Source of the DNA: an uncultured Bacteroidaceae bacterium
GTDB taxonomy: Bacteria > Bacteroidota > Bacteroidia > Bacteroidales > Bacteroidaceae
Assembly: GCA_934271655.1 (NCBI GenBank)
Contig: CAKQRW010000010.1
Span: forward strand, 3,669-67,668
DNA: 64,000 nucleotides
Direction of reading: 5' to 3'
Made by a program: the position numbers and the translations under genes. Numbering within the stretch: position 1 is the stretch's first letter; each line of letters opens with the position of its first letter. The notes beneath the pieces are model-generated. The model was not told the DNA's origin, made no database searches, and saw only the letters and a program-made list of their open reading frames with translations. Shown one piece after another: positions 25,643-33,894 of this stretch.

Positions 25643-25981
25643 ATGAAAGAATATGAAGAAGCCGTGGCATCCATGCGCCCCGAACTGCACATGCATGCAC
25701 TTATACTGACCAGAGGCAATGAGGCCGAAGCCACAAGCCTCACCAAGGACACCATAGCCATTGCCCTGAGCAATGCAGACCGATATGCCGCACACGGACA
25801 TCTGCGCTCATGGATGTTCAGCATTGCAAACAAGTTGTTCATCTACAAGGTGAGACTGGGCATCAAGAAGAAAAAAGTGGGAGGAGGAAATGGAAACAGC
25901 ATAGCGAGCGGCATGCGAAGACTCGCCCATGGCATCGGCTTATGGTTCCGCCTGGCACACAAGCAACTGGGCACAAGGTGA
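25643..25981 (+). CDS. Short sigma-70 region 2-like protein lacking region 4
   Basis: A 112-residue protein. Residues about 8-65 resemble region 2 of ECF sigma factors: RPELHMHALILTRGNEAEA, a helix LTKDTIAIALSNADRY, then HLRSWMFSIANKLFIYKVR where ECF factors have the conserved LxxWLFxIARN-like helix. After this the protein continues as a basic Lys/Gly/Arg tail with no sign of the region 4 helix-turn-helix; ECF factors are normally 160-190 residues. A perfect promoter precedes it, so it is probably expressed. It could be a decayed sigma factor, a core-RNA-polymerase-binding decoy, or a small protein that only resembles region 2. No anti-sigma gene is adjacent. Confidence 0.5.
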   Translation: MKEYEEAVASMRPELHMHALILTRGNEAEATSLTKDTIAIALSNADRYAAHGHLRSWMFSIANKLFIYKVRLGIKKKKVGGGNGNSIASGMRRLAHGIGLWFRLAHKQLGTR

Positions 25982-26105
25982 TGGCTCACATGACTCTCCC
26001 CCGCCAGGTCTGCGCGACACGCATTCACACAAGCGTGCCTTGCGCCCCCTCCCACACACTTCTCGCCGCTGCAGGAATACCTTTCGGCCTGCACAAGAAA
26101 AGACA

Positions 26106-26137
26106 GAGGCTGCATCAGACATTTCTGACGCAGCCTC
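26106..26137. terminator. Hairpin between the sigma-like gene and the small minus-strand ORFs
   Basis: GAGGCTGC-A-TCAGA pairs with TCTGA-C-GCAGCCTC around CATT. T-rich sequence follows on both strands (TTATTTG plus, TCTGTCTTTTC minus). It could end either transcript. Confidence 0.6.
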
Positions 26138-26248
26138 CTTATTTGGGGTTTAACACTTGTGTTTGCTTTTTTGCAGGAGCAGACACGCCACGCACTTGAT
26201 GTGCAGAGCATACATCTTTTGCCCCCGACATTTTTGTCTTTCAATCCT

Positions 26249-26311
26249 TTATCCCTTGAGGGCTGCAACAGCCACTACTACAGAGAGGATAATAGTCAAT
26301 ACGATCATCAT
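26249..26311 (-). CDS. Candidate 20-residue hydrophobic peptide
   Basis: Encodes MMIVLTIILSVVVAVAALKG and stops. It is almost entirely hydrophobic with a terminal Lys-Gly, enough for one membrane helix. A very good Shine-Dalgarno sequence (AAAGGAGA at about 26319-26326, minus strand) lies seven bases before the ATG, and a consensus promoter lies upstream at 26502-26534. It might be a single-helix membrane peptide or a type I toxin-like peptide; nothing in the sequence decides. Support comes only from signals and composition. Confidence 0.5.
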   Translation of the reverse strand: MMIVLTIILSVVVAVAALKG

Positions 26312-26363
26312 AACGTAATCTCCTTTCTTAAATGTTTTTTCTTTTTCCTTTTATATATTCTAC

Positions 26364-26432
26364 TTATTGAGCTTCGGCGCCTTTGTCTGCACCTTTGAGT
26401 CTGGCATCCGGAATCTTCAAGTTTGCCTGCAT
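26364..26432 (-). CDS. Possible 22-residue leader ORF
   Basis: Reads MQANLKIPDARLKGADKGAE followed by Ala-Gln and a stop, in codons like those of the neighbouring genes. It lies in the 5' leader of the hydrophobic peptide ORF and has no clear Shine-Dalgarno sequence. Another overlapping frame, starting at MNQHAGKL, would run to the start of the hydrophobic ORF, so the true frame is uncertain. Confidence 0.25.
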   Translation of the reverse strand: MQANLKIPDARLKGADKGAEAQ

Positions 26433-26501
26433 GCTGATTCATGGTGCTTATGCTTTTTCTGTCCAAGTTCCGGAATCACTATCCCTTTCCTTTTGACACT
26501 G

Positions 26502-26534
26502 CAAAGTTACGAAGAGATTATGGATTATGACAAA
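26502..26534 (-). promoter_or_regulatory. Promoter for the small minus-strand ORFs
   Basis: Minus strand: -33 TTTG (26531-26534), 21-base spacer, -7 TAACTTTG (26502-26509). The transcript would run leftward with a leader of about 180 bases before the hydrophobic peptide. Confidence 0.75.
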
Positions 26535-26803
26535 CTTTTCCTATTAAAAACCTATTAAGAACGCTCTGTTATTGACCGCCGTCAATAAATGTGTGCGCAC
26601 ACAACGCCAAAAGCCCTCTATACGCCCCCTTATACGCACGCAGCGGCAACACCGTTCGCACACCACCCCACCACAACAGTTTTTCACCACACAGCCTTTC
26701 GTGCGGCAAGCACTTATTCCTGCCATGCTCATGCCCTGTTCCGCGGCACAGAATCAATATTCTTGAGGACAAATGCGAGTAATTATTCAAATAAAGCACA
26801 AAG
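26535..26803. other. Intergenic stretch with no recognised feature
   Basis: About 270 bases between the divergent small-ORF promoter and the SNF2 promoter. It is C-rich and A-rich on the plus strand. I see no gene, RNA gene or clear repeat. Confidence 0.5.
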
Positions 26804-26837
26804 CTTGCGGCAATGTCATCATTTTTTTTTAACTTTG
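26804..26837 (+). promoter_or_regulatory. Promoter of the SNF2 gene
   Basis: CTTG (26804-26807) and -7 TAACTTTG (26830-26837) are 22 bases apart, slightly long for the consensus. The leader is about 100 bases. Confidence 0.55.
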
Positions 26838-26942
26838 CACAATTCAACCATTCCAGGCAACGAGCGTTTCCGCACATGCCGCGCGACGGCAAAGGCCTGC
26901 CTGAGGGAAGCGGACGCAAACATAGACAGAACAAAATAAAAT

Positions 26943-29900
26943 ATGATATCAGACAACTACAGAAGACTAAGCGAGGATGCACAGAAGCTATTATGCTTTT
27001 ATGCCTACACGGGGCATGGGCAAGAGGCAAGGATGGACGACCAGATAGCCATCCTCACCAAGACCTGCTTCCCCTCCCTGAGAGGCTACGACGCGCTGCA
27101 GGAGCTGCAGGACAACGGCATGATAGTGAACGCAAGCCGCGACTGGGTCACCAATGCGGTGAGCTACGAGATGGCAGAAAACTGCTTCGTGTCTGCCCTG
27201 TGGTATCTTTTCACAGAGAGGAAAGACCTGCTCTATTCCATCAGAAGGACTAAAGACATGCGCAGCCCGGAGTTTATGGAGCTGCGCACATCCGTGGAGA
27301 TGCTGTCCGTGACAGACAGCGAACTGTGCGAATACGCCAGCACCATTCCAGCCTCACAGGCCAAATACCTGTGCTGCATGGCCGACGACCCGGCCTTCAA
27401 GGTGCTGATAGAGACATTGTCCACTGAGACATTCACCGCTCTATACAATGCGCTGCCATGCTACTGGACGGAATATGACATAGCCGCCGACATCAGCGCC
27501 CCGCTCTCAGTGCTGCTGAAATACAACGCCATCACCGAGGCCACACGCAACAAGTTTTGCGCCGACCTTGAGCTTTACTCATACATAGCCTTCGGCCAGA
27601 TGCCAGGCAAGGGACTGTATTCCAACATCTCGTCGGGCTACACCCTTGGCGGACTGCATGCCATCTACAGCGGCAAGGCGACAGACGCAGTGAAATGGTT
27701 CGACGCGGCCCTGAAGCTGCAGGTCAGCGAGAAGGGAGAGAAAGGATTCTTCACCAATCCTCTCCTGACGTTCTACCTTGTCGTATCATACATAGCCGCC
27801 GCATCGCTTGATGGCGACAACGGAGAGAAGATGACGGAAGCGTGCAACGAGCGGCTGAAATGGCTCATCTCCACACTCACGATGAAGAAAGACCCGAGGT
27901 ACACGCCGGCGCTTGTGCTGGCCGAGGACTTCCGCAAGGTCAACCAGCGGCTGCACCAGGCCAGTCTGCAGACTGTGTATGAAAACAACATCAAGCCGAT
28001 GTGTCCCAGCCTAAACAGCAAGCTGGCCTACACGCTGGCCAACCTTCTTGGCTACTCTACCGCCAAGATGTCCAGCGCCGCCTGCATCCCCAACCTCGCC
28101 ATGCTGAAGTTTGAGATGTCCAAATACCTGCCTCTCGACAGCAAAGAGAGGCAGCAGCTCTGCAAATGCTTCGGAATGGAGCCTATCCTGCCACAGCTGC
28201 CGCACGAGGAACAGTGGCGCATGGTGCTCGACGACCTTATGCTGTCGGCCGACAGAGGCGTGTCGCCAGCAACCATGAGCAAGAGCCGCATCATCTACCT
28301 GATAGACCCGCAGAAGCCAGGAACAGTGCAGGTGAGGGAGCAGGTGAAACAGAAAGACGGCGGATGGAGCAACGGCAAGCGCATCAATGACATGAGATAC
28401 AAGATGGGGCAGATAGACTTCATGAACAACACCGACCGACGCATCATGGACAAGCTCAACCGCAGCGCCGGCGCTGACCTGACGCTGGAGGACGTGGTGG
28501 AGGAGATGGCCGACGACCCGCGCCTATACACAGGCACGTATCCCCCCTTTGAGCATGTCGACGTGACGATAGACCGCCCCTACCTCGTGGTGGAAAACGA
28601 CGGGGAGAAGTTTGTGGTGAAGTCGAACGTGCCGCTGGACAGCACCAGCAAGGAACTCATCATCAATGAGCTTTCGCCCACATCACTGAGCGTAATACAT
28701 ATACCGAGCGACATACGCGACTACTATATCAAACTGCTGCAGCTGGGCAGCCTGCCGCTCGAAGCGGAAGACTCGCTCCGCTCGCTCCTCAAGAAGATAG
28801 GAGGCAAGGTGGAACTCCACTCGCCGCTGATAGAAGGCGGCAGCACACTGCCGCTCATTGACGGAGTGTGGACCATAGGTTTCCGCCTTGTGTCCAAGAC
28901 AAACGGCACATGGGAAGTGCGCTGCTTCACGCGCCCGCTGCCTGGTGGCCGCCATCTCTTCTCGCCCGCCAGAGGCGAGGAAATCATCATAGACGAGAAC
29001 GAGGAGGGACGCTACCGCGTGAAGCGCAACATGAAACTGGAGGCGTCCAACCTGGAGATGGTGGAGGCTTTCTTCCACAGCTTCGGGCACGACTATGAGG
29101 AGCGCGGACTCTACGCTCCCGACTTTGTCATCAACCTGATGCAGCTCATACAGGAGCACCCCGACATGTTCTACGCCGAATGGCCTGAGGGACAGTCGTT
29201 CAAGGTGAGAGGCTTGCACAGGGGCACAGGCACATGGTCGGGAGTGATGAAGCAGAGAGGACAGTGGTTTGACATAGAGGGAGATGTGGACATAGACGAG
29301 AACACGCGCATCAGCATCAAGGAACTTCTTGAGCTGGCAAGCCAGAGCGAGGGCAGATACCTCAAGATAAACGAGAACGAGTTTGTGGCCATCAGCAAGA
29401 AACTGCAGAAGCAGCTCGACGCTCTCAACGCCATCATCAACCGTGATGGCGACAGGCTGACCATCTCTCCCTTCAGCGCGGCACTCATCAACAACGATGT
29501 GCTGCACGGCGACATTGAGTTCAGCCTCGACAGTCACCTGTCTGAAATACGCCAGCGCATCATCGACGCCTCGGAATACAGCCCCGAGGTGCCCGACGGC
29601 CTCAACGCCACACTGCGCCATTACCAGCTGGACGGCTTCCACTGGATGGCGCGGCTCAACAAATGGGGCGCAGGAGCACTGCTCGCCGATGACATGGGTC
29701 TGGGCAAGACGCTGCAGTCCATCACCTTCCTGCTGCTGATGAAGGACCACGGCCCGTCACTCGTGGTGGCTCCTGCCTCTGTAGCGCCCAACTGGAAGAG
29801 CGAGATCGAGAAGTTTGCGCCGTCGCTCAACGTGCAGATACTCAACTTTGCCCAAGACCGCAAGGCGCTGATTGACGAGGCTGGCCCTGGCGACATCATT

Positions 29901-30974
29901 GTGACAACCTACGGCATACTGCTCAGCGTGCAAGACCTCGTCACAGCCAAGGAATGGAATGTGGCCTGCCTCGACGAGGCGCACATCATAAAGAACAGAG
30001 GCGCCAAGACCAGCGCTGCGGCCATGAAGATACAGGCCAAGAACCGAATAATGCTCACAGGTACGCCCGTGCAGAATCATCTGGGCGAGCTCTGGAACCT
30101 CTTCCAGTTTGTCAATCCGGGACTGCTGGGCACGTATGAGCAGTTCTCACGCAAGTTTATCATTCCCATCGAAGGCAACAAAGACCAGGAGAAACAGCAG
30201 ATGCTCGATGACCTGGTGCACCCGTTCATGCTGCGCCGCACCAAGCAGGCTGTGCTCAAGGAACTGCCTGAGAAGACGGAGATATACCAGAGCGTGGAGC
30301 TAAGCCGGGACGAGATGGCCATCTATGAAAGCATACGAGAGAAGGCGGAGAGCATGCTCAATGACAGCGACAGCACGGTGACGATGAACGTGCTGGCAGA
30401 AATAACAAAGCTGCGCCAGGCCGCATGCTGCGCCGAGCTTATAGAGCCAAAGTGGAAGGGCGACTGCGCCAAGATAACAATGCTGGTCGAACTGCTGCAA
30501 GGAGTGGTGGAAGGCGGCAACCGCGCACTTGTCTTCAGCCAGTTTGTCAGCTTCTTCGACGTGGTGAGGAGAGAGCTGGACCGCCTCGGCATCGACTACT
30601 ACTACATCGATGGCAGCGTGGCGGTGAAGAGACGCGCCGAGATGGTCAAGCAGTTCCAGGCAGGACAAAAGAGCGTCTTCCTCATCAGCCTCAAGGCAGG
30701 CGGACTGGGACTCAACCTCACTGGGGCCAACTATGTGTTCCATCTCGACCCATGGTGGAACCCCGCCATAGAGCAACAAGCCACCGACCGCGCCTATCGC
30801 ATCGGACAGACACAGGCTGTCACCGTCTACCACCTTGTGAGCAAGCATACCATCGAGGAGAAGATCATCAGGCTGCACGACAGCAAGCGTGAGCTGGCCG
30901 AGAACATACTGGCCGGCACAGACATCAGCCACAAGCTGACTGGCAAGGAACTGCTCGAGATGATAAAGAGATGA
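26943..30974 (+). CDS. SNF2/RapA-like DEAD/DEAH helicase-type ATPase
   Basis: A large cytoplasmic protein of 1343 residues. The first 850 or so residues are not assignable to a catalytic fold and probably include SNF2-associated and helical-repeat regions. The SNF2 N-terminal ATPase domain begins near 890 (LNATLRHYQLDGFHWMARL), with Walker A DDMGLGKTLQS (about 916), motif Ia VVAPASVAPNWKSE, Walker B CLDEAHIIKN (about 1008) and MLTGTPVQNHLGELW. The helicase C-terminal domain has YIDGSVAVKRRAEM, FLISLKAGGLGLNLTGA and the arginine-finger block DRAYRIGQTQAVTVYHL. It should remodel protein-DNA or protein-RNA contacts using ATP rather than unwind strands. No methylase or restriction gene is adjacent, so there is no context for a defence role. 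Confidence 0.9.
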   Translation: MISDNYRRLSEDAQKLLCFYAYTGHGQEARMDDQIAILTKTCFPSLRGYDALQELQDNGMIVNASRDWVTNAVSYEMAENCFVSALWYLFTERKDLLYSIRRTKDMRSPEFMELRTSVEMLSVTDSELCEYASTIPASQAKYLCCMADDPAFKVLIETLSTETFTALYNALPCYWTEYDIAADISAPLSVLLKYNAITEATRNKFCADLELYSYIAFGQMPGKGLYSNISSGYTLGGLHAIYSGKATDAVKWFDAALKLQVSEKGEKGFFTNPLLTFYLVVSYIAAASLDGDNGEKMTEACNERLKWLISTLTMKKDPRYTPALVLAEDFRKVNQRLHQASLQTVYENNIKPMCPSLNSKLAYTLANLLGYSTAKMSSAACIPNLAMLKFEMSKYLPLDSKERQQLCKCFGMEPILPQLPHEEQWRMVLDDLMLSADRGVSPATMSKSRIIYLIDPQKPGTVQVREQVKQKDGGWSNGKRINDMRYKMGQIDFMNNTDRRIMDKLNRSAGADLTLEDVVEEMADDPRLYTGTYPPFEHVDVTIDRPYLVVENDGEKFVVKSNVPLDSTSKELIINELSPTSLSVIHIPSDIRDYYIKLLQLGSLPLEAEDSLRSLLKKIGGKVELHSPLIEGGSTLPLIDGVWTIGFRLVSKTNGTWEVRCFTRPLPGGRHLFSPARGEEIIIDENEEGRYRVKRNMKLEASNLEMVEAFFHSFGHDYEERGLYAPDFVINLMQLIQEHPDMFYAEWPEGQSFKVRGLHRGTGTWSGVMKQRGQWFDIEGDVDIDENTRISIKELLELASQSEGRYLKINENEFVAISKKLQKQLDALNAIINRDGDRLTISPFSAALINNDVLHGDIEFSLDSHLSEIRQRIIDASEYSPEVPDGLNATLRHYQLDGFHWMARLNKWGAGALLADDMGLGKTLQSITFLLLMKDHGPSLVVAPASVAPNWKSEIEKFAPSLNVQILNFAQDRKALIDEAGPGDIIVTTYGILLSVQDLVTAKEWNVACLDEAHIIKNRGAKTSAAAMKIQAKNRIMLTGTPVQNHLGELWNLFQFVNPGLLGTYEQFSRKFIIPIEGNKDQEKQQMLDDLVHPFMLRRTKQAVLKELPEKTEIYQSVELSRDEMAIYESIREKAESMLNDSDSTVTMNVLAEITKLRQAACCAELIEPKWKGDCAKITMLVELLQGVVEGGNRALVFSQFVSFFDVVRRELDRLGIDYYYIDGSVAVKRRAEMVKQFQAGQKSVFLISLKAGGLGLNLTGANYVFHLDPWWNPAIEQQATDRAYRIGQTQAVTVYHLVSKHTIEEKIIRLHDSKRELAENILAGTDISHKLTGKELLEMIKR

Positions 30975-31119
30975 CACATCGCGGCATATGGAGCGCATGC
31001 TGTATGGCTGATAGCTTATGGCTGCCACCGCACATACGGCAGCACCATGGACGCATGGACCTATAGAGACGATTCAGAGATTAACAACCAATATATTAAC
31101 TTCTTAACAACCAACATCT

Positions 31120-33585
31120 ATGAAGCATACATTACTTATGCTCACCGCTTTTGCGGCATCCACCTGCTCATTCGCAGACGAATGGCAGAAACCTGTATAC
31201 ACAGGAGCATACCTCGCTCTGACAGCAGACTCTGCGGTCTATGTCTACAACACTGAAGCAAAGCAGTTCCTCGGCTCAGGCAACGACTGGGGCACACACG
31301 CCTCTCTCGTCGACGCCGCCGACGCACAGCTATTCACCGTCAGGGAGAAGAAGAACGACAGCGGCGAATGGGACGGAGCCAACTACACCATCGAGAACTA
31401 CAGTCTCTCATCGGAGCTGTGGCAGAACATGTTCATCACCGACAACGGCAACGTGTACAACGACCGCAGGGAGCAAGAGGACTATTTCTTTACATTCACA
31501 GCACTCGAAGGCAACACCTACCAGATTAAAGGCTCTGACCTCAACCCCGTATGGAAGGCATCGGGCGACTTCTCAGGCTACCTGCTCGGCAACTACACAG
31601 GCTACGTGAACACAAAGGACAACGTGGCTACTGGCACAGGAGTCATCTATGACCTGGCTGGCGAGGACAGCAACTATGAGCCAGGCGAGTTCAACACCAC
31701 ATGGGCCTTCGTGAGCGACAAGGACTACCAGGCGTATATCAGCCAGATTGACACCTATGAGGCTGCCGTCGAACTGGGCGAGCTCATAGAGCAGGCTGAG
31801 AAATATGGCGTGACAGACCTCGATGCAGAGAAGGCTGTGTACGCCAATACATCCAGCACGGCCGACCAACTGGAAGAGGCCAGTGAGTCTGTAAGCAAGA
31901 AACTGCGCGCTAAAATGGAGGAAGCTGTCACCCCTGACAACCCTCTGACCGTGCTCACCGACGAGTGCAACGACATCGAAGACTGGAACAACGACATCAA
32001 TGCTGAGACATGGAACACACAGACATGGATTGCTGAGGGATGGACAGGATTCGATGGCACCACCCTCAACATATGGGGAGCTAACCTCGAAGGTGAGGCA
32101 AACATGGAGCTGGCCGACATGCCTAACGGCATCTATGTGGTGAGCATGGCTGCATATTCTGAGAGCATGAACGGCTATGTCTTTGCCAACGACAATGCCA
32201 AGACCGTGACTGCTGGCGCGGCAGGACAGGTGTACAGCGTCACTACCAACGTGACTGACGGCGAACTGGACTTTGGCTTCGGACAGGATGAGCCTGGAAA
32301 GAACTGGGTGGCTTTAGACAATGTCACCGTGACATACTATGGCAATGGAGCTAAGGCATACAAGTACTGGCTCAACAGCCTGAAGGACAGCAGCAGCGAA
32401 CTGGACGACATGGTCTATCAGACTGCGCTCAAGGATGAATACTATGCTGTGCTCAACAAGGTAGACAATGCCGAGACCGACGAGGAGATTCTCGCGGTCA
32501 TCAAGGAGTATGAGGATGTGCTCGCAAAGATTGCTGCCAGCTCTATGGTTTACGACCGCCTGGAAGAGGCTATCGACAAGGCTGACGAGATTATTACCAA
32601 TGAACTGTGCAACAACCTCTATGGCGACAAGCTCAGCGACATGAAGCAGGAGAAGGAAGGCGTCTATGAGGAGCACACGCTTGCCGACGATGACGTGAAC
32701 AAGGAGGCTGAGCAGTTGGAGACTCTCTGCGCAGAGGCTGAGCAGTACATCTGGAACGTGGAGAAGCTCAACAGCGAACTGGAGACTGCCGCTGGCATCT
32801 ACGCTGAATATGAGGCCACAGCCACTGAAGCTGCCAAGCAGGACTACAATGATTTCGTGGCTGCCTACAGCTCTCTCAAGGACAAGGAGCTTACAGCCGA
32901 GGGAGTGCTGGCTCTGATTGACAAGCTCTATGAGATAGAGTTCAACCTCTCGCTCAAGGACGAGGTGGCAAGCGATGACAACCCTGTCGATTACTCTGCC
33001 CGCATCTTCAACAACGGCTTCAACGGCGTGGACGGATGGACCAACGAGGGATGGAGCACATTCGCCAACAACACAAGCTGGTCTGACTTCGGCAATGAGG
33101 ACGGCGCATCAAGTGCCAACGAGGATGGATTCTACCTCAATCTGTGGAACGGCTCTGCTGCCGACTGCTACCAGACTGTAAGCAATCTTCCTGCTGGAGC
33201 CTACACTCTCACCTTCGGAGCTTTCGCTCAGCAAGATGGACTGGAGGTTTACGCCAACGACAACAGCCTCAAGATTCCTGCAGGACAGGATGAGCTCTAC
33301 AACTACATGCACGTTTACAGCATCAATGTGATTGTCGGCAAGGAAGGCACTCTGAAGATTGGCATCCGCAACACTGCCGGTGGCGAGATGTGGGCTATGG
33401 CTGATGAGTTCCACCTCACATACAAGGGAACAGAGAGCGAGATAATGACTGGTGTGGGAAGCATAAGCGCCACCACAGCAAAGGCCAACGGAGCTTACAC
33501 ACTCTCTGGCGCAAAGGTGAGCAGCGACAAGGCTGTGAAGAACGGCATCATCATCAAGAACGGCAAGAAATTCCTCAATAAGTGA
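31120..33585 (+). CDS. Secreted modular protein with helical linkers and beta-sandwich modules
   Basis: An 821-residue exported protein with a signal peptide (MKHTLLMLTAFAASTCSFAD). Residues about 20-210 form a lectin-like or beta-trefoil-like region with repeated aromatic and Gly positions. An Ala/Glu-rich helical stretch follows (about 210-285). Next come a module with GWTGFDGTTLNIWGANLEGE (about 285-420), a long helical region (420-620), and a second module with GFNGVDGWTNEGWS and NLPAGAYTLTFGAFAQQDGL (about 630-785). The last residues (GAYTLSGAKVSS to IIIKNGKKFLNK) resemble a type IX secretion tail. No catalytic motif is recognised. It is likely a surface or released binding protein next to the rhamnogalacturonan lyase. 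Confidence 0.75.
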   Translation: MKHTLLMLTAFAASTCSFADEWQKPVYTGAYLALTADSAVYVYNTEAKQFLGSGNDWGTHASLVDAADAQLFTVREKKNDSGEWDGANYTIENYSLSSELWQNMFITDNGNVYNDRREQEDYFFTFTALEGNTYQIKGSDLNPVWKASGDFSGYLLGNYTGYVNTKDNVATGTGVIYDLAGEDSNYEPGEFNTTWAFVSDKDYQAYISQIDTYEAAVELGELIEQAEKYGVTDLDAEKAVYANTSSTADQLEEASESVSKKLRAKMEEAVTPDNPLTVLTDECNDIEDWNNDINAETWNTQTWIAEGWTGFDGTTLNIWGANLEGEANMELADMPNGIYVVSMAAYSESMNGYVFANDNAKTVTAGAAGQVYSVTTNVTDGELDFGFGQDEPGKNWVALDNVTVTYYGNGAKAYKYWLNSLKDSSSELDDMVYQTALKDEYYAVLNKVDNAETDEEILAVIKEYEDVLAKIAASSMVYDRLEEAIDKADEIITNELCNNLYGDKLSDMKQEKEGVYEEHTLADDDVNKEAEQLETLCAEAEQYIWNVEKLNSELETAAGIYAEYEATATEAAKQDYNDFVAAYSSLKDKELTAEGVLALIDKLYEIEFNLSLKDEVASDDNPVDYSARIFNNGFNGVDGWTNEGWSTFANNTSWSDFGNEDGASSANEDGFYLNLWNGSAADCYQTVSNLPAGAYTLTFGAFAQQDGLEVYANDNSLKIPAGQDELYNYMHVYSINVIVGKEGTLKIGIRNTAGGEMWAMADEFHLTYKGTESEIMTGVGSISATTAKANGAYTLSGAKVSSDKAVKNGIIIKNGKKFLNK

Positions 33586-33601
33586 CTGCCGTGATGCTTG
33601 C

Positions 33602-33735
33602 TACTGCTATACATTATATATATATAATATGTAGCACACGCTATATATGTAAGTAGCACACATTATATATATGTAGCACTCATTATACATGTACGTGGCA
33701 CAAATGTATATATACACGTAGCGTACAGCATCATA
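33602..33735. repeat. A/T-rich imperfect tandem repeat
   Basis: Four to five units of about 23-27 bases built as GTAGCACACATTATATAT with variation (GTAGCACAC, GTAGCACTC, GTGGCACAA each followed by TATA-rich sequence). It starts 16 bases after the stop of the 821-residue protein. With the terminator and -7 box it occupies the 309-base gap before the lyase gene. Confidence 0.75.
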
Positions 33736-33787
33736 ATAGTCTGCAAAACGTTAATAACATGGCTTGCAGCCATACATTTTATCACAT

Positions 33788-33830
33788 AAGAGGCGAAATG
33801 TGCGACACATTTCGCCTCTTGTCATTTTTT
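33788..33830 (+). terminator. Terminator before the PL11 gene
   Basis: A 15-base perfect stem, AAGAGGCGAAATGTG (33788-33802) with 33806-33820, three-base loop, then GTCATTTTTTTT. Confidence 0.88.
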
Positions 33831-33835
33831 TTATT

Positions 33836-33843
33836 TAACTTTG
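33836..33843 (+). promoter_or_regulatory. -7 element of the PL11 gene
   Basis: TAACTTTG followed by GC, directly after the preceding terminator. The -33 position falls inside the terminator stem and does not match. The leader is about 45 bases. Confidence 0.5.
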
Positions 33844-33894
33844 CACTGAAACTTTAAATAACTAACTAAACTTAACTATAAACCAAAAAACATC

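Noticed and set aside
28683..29750. A 355-residue open frame on the minus strand inside the SNF2 gene
   Set aside because: Antisense shadow of a clearly conserved coding frame; no domain, signal or promoter of its own.
26943..30974. SNF2 protein as part of a defence island
   Set aside because: No nuclease, methylase or other defence gene is adjacent, and stand-alone SNF2 proteins of this size are common in Bacteroidota.
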